Part shown: one piece after another, positions 7,059-12,318 of the stretch | How the letters are laid out: each line of letters starts with the position of its first letter | How positions within the stretch are numbered: the first letter of the stretch is position 1 | NCBI GenBank assembly: GCA_035302865.1 | Contig: DATGSF010000100.1 | Coordinates: forward strand, 1-12,318 | From: DATGSF01 sp035302865 | GTDB taxonomy: Bacteria; Bacteroidota; Bacteroidia; Chitinophagales; Chitinophagaceae | Reading direction: 5' to 3' | DNA: 12,318 nucleotides | Program-made: the position numbers and the translations under genes | The notes under the pieces: model-generated | Database searches by the model: none | The model's input: only the letters and a program-made list of their open reading frames with translations | What the model was told of the DNA's origin: nothing

Positions 7059-9323
7059 ATGGCTTTTGATTTAGATATCATTAAGAAGGTATATGCTGAA
7101 ATGCCCGGCAAAATTGAAGCTGCGCGCAAATTACTAGGCAAACCTTTAACATTAACGGAGAAAATACTTTATGCACACTTAGATAAAATGCCAGAGAAGG
7201 CATTAGAGCGTGGAGTGGATTATGTTAACTTCAGACCTGATCGTGTGGCGATGCAAGATGCAACTGCTCAAATGGCATTACTGCAATTTATGACTTGTGG
7301 AAGAGATAAAGTTGCTGTACCTTCTACGGTTCATTGTGACCATTTAATTCAGGCGAAATCAGGAGCTGGTACAGATTTAGATATTGCTATTGACTCTAAT
7401 AAAGAGGTATTTGACTTTTTGTCTTCTGTTTCTAATCGCTATGGAATTGGATTTTGGAAGCCAGGTGCAGGGATTATTCATCAGGTAGTTTTAGAAAACT
7501 ATGCTTTCCCAGGAGGTATGATGATTGGAACGGATTCCCATACTCCTAATGCGGGAGGTTTAGGAATGGTTGCAATTGGTGTTGGTGGTGCTGATGCTTG
7601 TGATGTAATGGTAGGTTTACCGTGGGAATTAAGAATGCCAAAGGTGATTGGAGTTCATTTAACAGGAAATTTAAACGGATGGGCTACTCCTAAAGATGTT
7701 ATACTGTGGGTTGCAGGAAAATTAACAGTTAAAGGTGGTACAGGTTATATAGTGGAATATTTTGGTGAGGGAGCTAAAAATATAAGTGCGACAGGTAAAG
7801 GTACAATTTGTAATATGGGTGCTGAAATTGGTGCTACTACTTCTACCTTTGGATATGATGAATCTATGGAGCGTTATTTAAAAGCTACTAATCGTGCTGA
7901 AATTGCTGCTTTAGCAAATGACGTTAAAGAACATTTAACTGGAGATGCGGAAGTATATGCTAATCCTGAAGAGTATTTTGATCAGGTTATCGAATTGAAT
8001 TTGGATGAATTAGAGCCTTATTTAAATGGACCTTTCACTCCAGATTTAGCTACTCCTATATCTAAAATGAAAGAAGCTGCAAAAGCAAATAACTGGCCTA
8101 CAAATGTAGAGGTAGGTTTAATAGGTTCTTGTACAAACTCTTCTTATGAGGACATTAGCCGTGCTGCAAATTTAGCAGAACAAGCCATTGAAAAAGGATT
8201 AACCGCTAAAGCAGAATATAAAATTACTCCAGGTTCAGAAATGGTTAATTATACTATTACTAGAGATGGATTTATTGATACCTTTGAGAAAATAGGAGGG
8301 ACTGTTTTTGCAAATGCTTGTGGTCCTTGTATTGGAATGTGGGCTAGGGAAGGAGCAGATAAAAAAGAAAGAAATACTATAGTTCACTCTTTTAATAGAA
8401 ACTTTGCTGCTCGTCAAGATGGTAACCCAAATACCATGGCATTCGTAGGATCGCCAGAATTAGTTACAGCTATTGCAATTGCGGGAGATTTGACATTTAA
8501 TCCTATGACGGATACTTTAATAAATGATAAAGGAGAAGAGGTTAAATTAGATCCTCCTACAGGATGGGAATTGCCTCCAAAAGGTTTCGATGTAGAAGAT
8601 GCTGGTTTCCAAGCACCTGCAAAGGATGGTAGTAATGTAGAGGTTATTGTGCGTCCTGATTCTGAAAGATTACAATTATTAGAACCTTTCCCTGCATGGT
8701 CTGGAAAAGATCTTAAAGGATTAAAGCTTTTAATAAAAGCTAAAGGTAAATGTACTACCGACCATATTTCTATGGCAGGTCCATGGTTGCGTTTTAGAGG
8801 CCATTTAGATAATATTTCTAATAATATGCTGATTGGTGCGACAAACTACTTCAATGATGGTATTAATAAAATTAAAAATCAATTAACTGGTGAATATGGA
8901 GAAGTTCCTTCTGTTGCAAGACAATATAAAGCAGCTGGAATTGGCTCTGTGGTGGTAGGTGATGAAAACTATGGAGAAGGATCTTCACGAGAACATGCTG
9001 CGATGGAACCAAGACATCTTGGTGTACAAGTGGTATTAGTTAAATCTTTTGCACGAATTCATGAAACTAACTTAAAGAAACAAGGAATGTTAGCTTTAAC
9101 CTTTGATAATAAGGATGATTATGAATTAATACAAGAAGATACCACTTTTGATATAATTGGTTTGGAAGACTTCTCTGCAGGTAAACCATTAACAATGATA
9201 TTAAATCATGCTGATGGCTCTAAAGATGAGATCACAGTAAATCATACTTATAATGCGCAGCAAATTGAATGGTTTAAGGCAGGTAGCTCTTTAAATGTAA
9301 TTAGAAATCAAATGAATTCTTAA
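7059..9323 (+). CDS. Aconitate hydratase (mitochondrial-type)
   Basis: A 754-residue full-length aconitase that interconverts citrate and isocitrate via cis-aconitate in the cytoplasmic TCA cycle, using a [4Fe-4S] cluster. Cluster cysteines are C358 (GSCTNSS) and C421/C424 (ACGPCIGMW). Their numbering and spacing match mature mammalian mitochondrial aconitase. The catalytic loop GEGSSREHAA places S642, S643 and R644 at the same numbers as the mammalian enzyme. Domains 1-3 cover about residues 1-500 and the swivelling domain 4 about 535-754. The near-identical length (mature mammalian enzyme about 753) and high similarity fit the mitochondrial-type aconitase common in Bacteroidota rather than E. 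coli AcnA or AcnB. It is monocistronic, with a TAnnTTTG promoter upstream and a strong terminator downstream. No missing residue or frame problem was seen. Confidence 0.97.
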   Translation: MAFDLDIIKKVYAEMPGKIEAARKLLGKPLTLTEKILYAHLDKMPEKALERGVDYVNFRPDRVAMQDATAQMALLQFMTCGRDKVAVPSTVHCDHLIQAKSGAGTDLDIAIDSNKEVFDFLSSVSNRYGIGFWKPGAGIIHQVVLENYAFPGGMMIGTDSHTPNAGGLGMVAIGVGGADACDVMVGLPWELRMPKVIGVHLTGNLNGWATPKDVILWVAGKLTVKGGTGYIVEYFGEGAKNISATGKGTICNMGAEIGATTSTFGYDESMERYLKATNRAEIAALANDVKEHLTGDAEVYANPEEYFDQVIELNLDELEPYLNGPFTPDLATPISKMKEAAKANNWPTNVEVGLIGSCTNSSYEDISRAANLAEQAIEKGLTAKAEYKITPGSEMVNYTITRDGFIDTFEKIGGTVFANACGPCIGMWAREGADKKERNTIVHSFNRNFAARQDGNPNTMAFVGSPELVTAIAIAGDLTFNPMTDTLINDKGEEVKLDPPTGWELPPKGFDVEDAGFQAPAKDGSNVEVIVRPDSERLQLLEPFPAWSGKDLKGLKLLIKAKGKCTTDHISMAGPWLRFRGHLDNISNNMLIGATNYFNDGINKIKNQLTGEYGEVPSVARQYKAAGIGSVVVGDENYGEGSSREHAAMEPRHLGVQVVLVKSFARIHETNLKKQGMLALTFDNKDDYELIQEDTTFDIIGLEDFSAGKPLTMILNHADGSKDEITVNHTYNAQQIEWFKAGSSLNVIRNQMNS

Positions 9324-9372
9324 TATCTTTTTAAAGAATTAATAATCGAGCTTAATGCTTATTTAAATTTTT

Positions 9373-9408
9373 AAAAAGCCGCATCAAATATTTTTGATGC
9401 GGCTTTTT
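9373..9408. terminator. Bidirectional intrinsic terminator between convergent genes
   Basis: A perfect 16-bp inverted repeat with a 4-nt loop: left arm 9373-9388 (A-tract, then GCCGCATCAAA), loop TATT at 9389-9392, right arm 9393-9408 (TTTGATGCGGC, then a T-tract). A GC-rich core flanked by A-tract and T-tract makes it functional on both strands. It would end aconitase transcription (plus) and the surface-protein gene (minus), whose stop is 25 bp away. Confidence 0.92.
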
Positions 9409-9432
9409 TCATTAATAATAATTTATGTTCTC

Positions 9433-11292
9433 CTATCTTATAAGGTGGAAATCTCCCTGTGAACTAAAAGTTTCTCCATTGTGGAAGCGTACTTTTAAAA
9501 TATAAAAATAAGTTCCTACATCGGCATGCTTTCCATTAAATGTTCCATCCCATTTTTTATTTCTTCCTGTATTATAAAATACTCTTTGTCCATATCTATT
9601 GTAAATTGAAAATTCTTCAATTTCATAACCTCTTTTATTATTAAATGTTGGTCCAAAATCATCATTTAATCCATCTCCGTTTGGTGAGAATGCATTTGGC
9701 ATAAATATATTTACATCTAAAGGTTCATAAGAAAGCTTTAAATTAGCTGAATCGACACATCCAGAGTGCGATTCTGCATAAACCCATATATCCATAGCTT
9801 CTTTTGCAATAAAAGCTTGGTCAGTTGCAGATTGGTTAGGAAAATACTCCATTGGTGTCCATCTGTAATTTTCATAGGGGAGATTAGCTGTAGTGTGTAA
9901 ATATACTCTATCTCCTTCTATTAGACTATCCAAATTGCTATGCAAATTTAAACGTAAACTTTCAATATTTATGTTGGCATTATAAATTATACTATCACAA
10001 CCTAAAGTATTTCTTACTGTGTCCATTATTGTTGTACTTTCGTAAAATGTTAAGCCATTTAATTCAACGCTATCACAAGCATTTATGTCGTTGGTAATTA
10101 GCGTAGGGGATGGGTGGATTTTTATATGAATATTGCGAATGAGGCTATCACATCCAACTTCACTAATTAGAGTATCTTTAATTAATGCTGAAGAAAAGTA
10201 GTCTACTCCTTCAAAGTGTATATATTCACAGTCTTCAAACCGTATAGTAGTATCTTTTACTTCTGGGTAAATTGTTAGATTTATTCCGATAATGCTATCG
10301 CAAGAACTACTACTGTAATAGGATACTGAACTTTGATAGAAGCCAGAAGGAGTGTTTTCATCCCAAGTTTGTCCATGCCAAGAGAAAGGTAAAGCATCTG
10401 AACAAATTGATACGTCTTCAATGGTTTCAAAAGTCTCAGTTATTGTTAACTGTAGATTAGCAATACTATCACATTGGTATTGATTACTAAAGTTGATACT
10501 ATGATTATAGGATCCAGGTGTAGTATTTGTTCCCCAGGTTTGTCCGTTCCATGTGAAAGGTAACTCATCAGAACATATAGTAATATCTTCAGTAGTATTT
10601 TCTTCTGGATTAATAGTTAGAATTAAATTTATAATGCTATCACAGCCAAGAATAGTATTATAAATAGCTGTTTCGTTATAAACACCTGCCGAAGTCGTAT
10701 TTGACCAGGAATACCCATTCCAAGTAAAAGGTAAATCTGAGGAACATATTGTTATAAATTCCGTATCTTCAGTAAAAGGGTTTATGGTTAACTCCAAGAA
10801 TAGTGTACTGTCACAGCCATCTGCTGTTTGATAGGTAACACTTTCATTATAGATTCCAGCTTGGGTAGTGTTGTCCCAAGTAAATCCATTCCATGAATAA
10901 GGCAAGTCGCTAGAGCATATTGCTATACTCGAACTATCATTAAATACTGGATTAATAGTTAAATTCAATAAAACAGTGCTGTCACAACCGCTAGCTGAGG
11001 TATATGTTATTGTTTCGGTGTAGAGACCAGGAGCAGTATTTTGATCCCAGGTTGTATTATTCCAAATAAAAGGTAAACTGCTAAAGCATATATTTTCATT
11101 TTCTGTTTGCTCAATATCAGCTATAATCTCTAAATTTAAAGTTACATTACTATCACATCCATGTATTGTAGAGTAGCTTACAGAATGTGTGTAAGTTCCT
11201 GGATTAGTATTATTATTCCAAGTTTGTCCATTCCATGTATAAGGAAGTGCACTTATACAAATATTTTCATTTACATTCTCATTTTTCTCCGG
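9433..11292 (-). pseudogene. 3' part of interrupted surface protein: 57-aa Cys repeats plus type IX (type B) sorting domain
   Basis: About 619 sense codons stay open in the frame of the upstream part, immediately after the in-frame TAA at 11293-11295. No start is convincing: there is no in-frame ATG near the beginning and no signal peptide, and TTG at 10968 lies inside a repeat. In order it holds six repeats of exactly 57 residues (ICxSxLPxxWNG... GCDS... LTINP), two degenerate C/GCDS units (about 9960-10236), a short Ig/PKD-like region (about 9720-9930), and a terminal CHU_C-type domain at about 9436-9714. That domain shows the hallmark MPNAFSPNGDGLND, IYNRYGQRVF and WDGTFNGK...GTYFYILKV. 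It directs export by the type IX system and surface attachment or release in gliding Bacteroidota. This half carries the export signal, so the intact ancestor must have been a single protein. It ends in TAG beside the bidirectional terminator. Confidence 0.85.
10237..11262 (-). repeat. Six tandem 171-bp (57-residue) coding repeats
   Basis: On the minus strand the units begin at 11262, 11091, 10920, 10749, 10578 and 10407, each exactly 171 bp with no insertion or deletion. The shared pattern is IC-S-LP-WNG--W---T--G-Y at the start and GCDS---L-LTI near the end. The two cysteines are 34 residues apart in the units I checked, and could form an intradomain disulfide. Nucleotide sequence has diverged while length and key residues are held. 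They look like beta-sandwich stalk modules of a surface adhesin or gliding-associated protein. At least two diverged units follow. Confidence 0.88.
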
Positions 11293-12318
11293 TTAAATGG
11301 TAACTTCAATAGGAACCAGATTACTTTCACAATTATTAAACGTTTGGGAAGCATAATATGTAAATGTTCCCGGCGTAGTGGTGCTGGGTATTGGTGCTGC
11401 AGCTAAGGAGTTTTGATTTTCATCATACCAATTTAAAGTATGATTTGGGTCTGCAATAGCTTCTAAAACATTTGCAGTTTCATTTAAACAATACTCTACA
11501 GGAGAGGTTACTGTTGGGTCATCTGTGGTATCATCTTTGAAAACATAAACAGTATCTGAAGTTATAATATTATTTCCAGAACATGCCGTATATTCTGCTC
11601 TTACTATAAATTGTTGCGGAACAGCTTGCAGAGGATTTAAACATACATTATCAAATTCGATTTCTAATGTACCATTATTCGAATTTGGATTTGCGGAACT
11701 CTGTAATAAATTATTATTTATATCTAATAGTTCTATTGGGCCAGCTAATAAGGAAGGTCCATTTGGAATAAAACGCCATGCTTTTTCAACAATACTTTGA
11801 TTTTGACTGAAATTATGACCTGGAACTGTCACTGCTTGATTTCTATCCCAGTTTTGAACTCCTATTATTGTTCTTCCATTTTGCCAACTAGTACAATAAG
11901 GTTTCCCTTTTACATACACTTCTATAGCATTTGTATTTTCATATAAAACAATTTGAAAAGTTGAACGCAACCCGTTACAATCAAAATGTGGAATATCTCT
12001 ATATGTTACTACTAATTTTCTACAAGGTGCATCATCAATTATTGCATATTCAATACTTTTATTTGAATAAGAAATACTAGGATCCATATCATGATAAAGT
12101 CCATATATAGTTGCTCGAGTATGAGCAGCATCGTTACTTGGTAAATTTGTAGTTATTTGCCATTCGTCAAATTGTCCCGATAAGTTAGAATCAAATGATA
12201 TTCTTCCATTAGCACCAATTACAACCTGATTATAAGTTGCACCATAAAAACAAAAAGGAAAGGGTAGATTTATAGCATTTGAAAACCTATCATCAATATC
12301 TACCAACACAGGTATAGC
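11293..12318 (-). CDS. 5' part of interrupted surface protein: nidogen-like region and Ig-like domain, start outside window
   Basis: About 341 sense codons run from the right edge to TAA at 11293-11295. The frame is open through the edge (A-I-P before the first TTG), so the true start and signal peptide are outside the window. The first about 170 residues (LPFPFCFYG, IGANGRISFDS, YGLYHDMDPS, CRKLVVTYRDI, STFQIVLYE, IEVYVKGKP, IIGVQNWD, AWRFIPNG) match the nidogen-like N-terminal region common in large type IX secreted Bacteroidota proteins. A linker domain follows (about 11540-11800). The last about 75 residues are an Ig-like domain of the Ig_7 type (CLNETANVLEA, LNWYDENQN, TPGTFTYYASQTFNNCES, IEVTI). 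If translated as it stands, the product would lack a C-terminal sorting domain and should not be exported by the type IX system. It continues in the same frame into the repeat and sorting part. Confidence 0.82.
   Translation of the reverse strand, partial: AIPVLVDIDDRFSNAINLPFPFCFYGATYNQVVIGANGRISFDSNLSGQFDEWQITTNLPSNDAAHTRATIYGLYHDMDPSISYSNKSIEYAIIDDAPCRKLVVTYRDIPHFDCNGLRSTFQIVLYENTNAIEVYVKGKPYCTSWQNGRTIIGVQNWDRNQAVTVPGHNFSQNQSIVEKAWRFIPNGPSLLAGPIELLDINNNLLQSSANPNSNNGTLEIEFDNVCLNPLQAVPQQFIVRAEYTACSGNNIITSDTVYVFKDDTTDDPTVTSPVEYCLNETANVLEAIADPNHTLNWYDENQNSLAAAPIPSTTTPGTFTYYASQTFNNCESNLVPIEVTI

Noticed and set aside
10966..10968. TTG start giving a separate 511-residue protein from 10968
   Set aside because: This TTG is an ordinary Leu codon in the middle of a repeat linker, with no signal peptide after it. 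The frame stays open upstream through two more repeats to the TAA.
10237..11262. Tandem repeats as a CRISPR or non-coding satellite
   Set aside because: The period is 171 bp, the units are diverged at DNA level, and conservation follows codons and protein motifs, so these are protein domain repeats.
11281..11300. Frameshift rather than nonsense mutation as the cause of the split surface protein
   Set aside because: Both parts are in the same frame and the linker length matches that of another repeat exactly. Adding or removing a base would break the downstream frame.

Overview
The window is AT-rich DNA from a member of the Bacteroidota, most likely a Flavobacteriia- or Cytophagia-like organism. 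The evidence is a gliding-motility/type IX secretion C-terminal sorting domain (CHU_C type), a TonB-dependent receptor with an N-terminal carboxypeptidase-regulatory-like domain, a DUF3810 protein, a DarA-like flavodoxin-fold protein typical of flexirubin/dialkylresorcinol loci, a mitochondrial-type aconitase, and a perfect TAnnTTTG promoter element. No tRNA, rRNA, CRISPR array or insertion sequence was seen. Coding density is very high and no gene-free stretch exceeds 150 bases.

Layout. Bases 1-2446 are on the minus strand: a DUF3810 putative membrane metallopeptidase (1397-2446), a small exported or anchored protein (848-1321), and, coupled to it by an ATGA overlap, a DarA-like protein (1-851) that runs off the left edge. 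Bases 2482-6914 on the plus strand form a tight four-gene operon: exported heavy-metal-associated (HMA) CxxC protein, outer-membrane beta-barrel protein, TonB-dependent receptor, and membrane-anchored TlpA-like thioredoxin. Gaps and overlaps are 4 nt or less. The operon diverges from DUF3810 across only 35 bp. Next comes a monocistronic aconitase (7059-9323) with its own promoter and a strong, probably bidirectional terminator at 9373-9408. Converging on that terminator from the right is a very large surface protein gene on the minus strand (9433 to beyond 12318).

How the genes work together. The four-gene operon looks like an envelope system combining metal binding, outer-membrane transport and thiol redox. 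The cargo is not identified; copper or another soft metal is a reasonable guess from the HMA CxxC. The DarA-like gene and its partner suggest that a resorcinol/flexirubin-type lipid or pigment locus continues to the left. Aconitase is TCA-cycle housekeeping.

The most striking feature is in the surface-protein gene. A nidogen-like region, an Ig-like domain, six 57-residue Cys-containing repeats and a type IX type B sorting domain all lie in one reading frame. That frame is interrupted by a single TAA at 11293-11295, exactly at a domain linker. This is either a very recent nonsense mutation or a sequence error.
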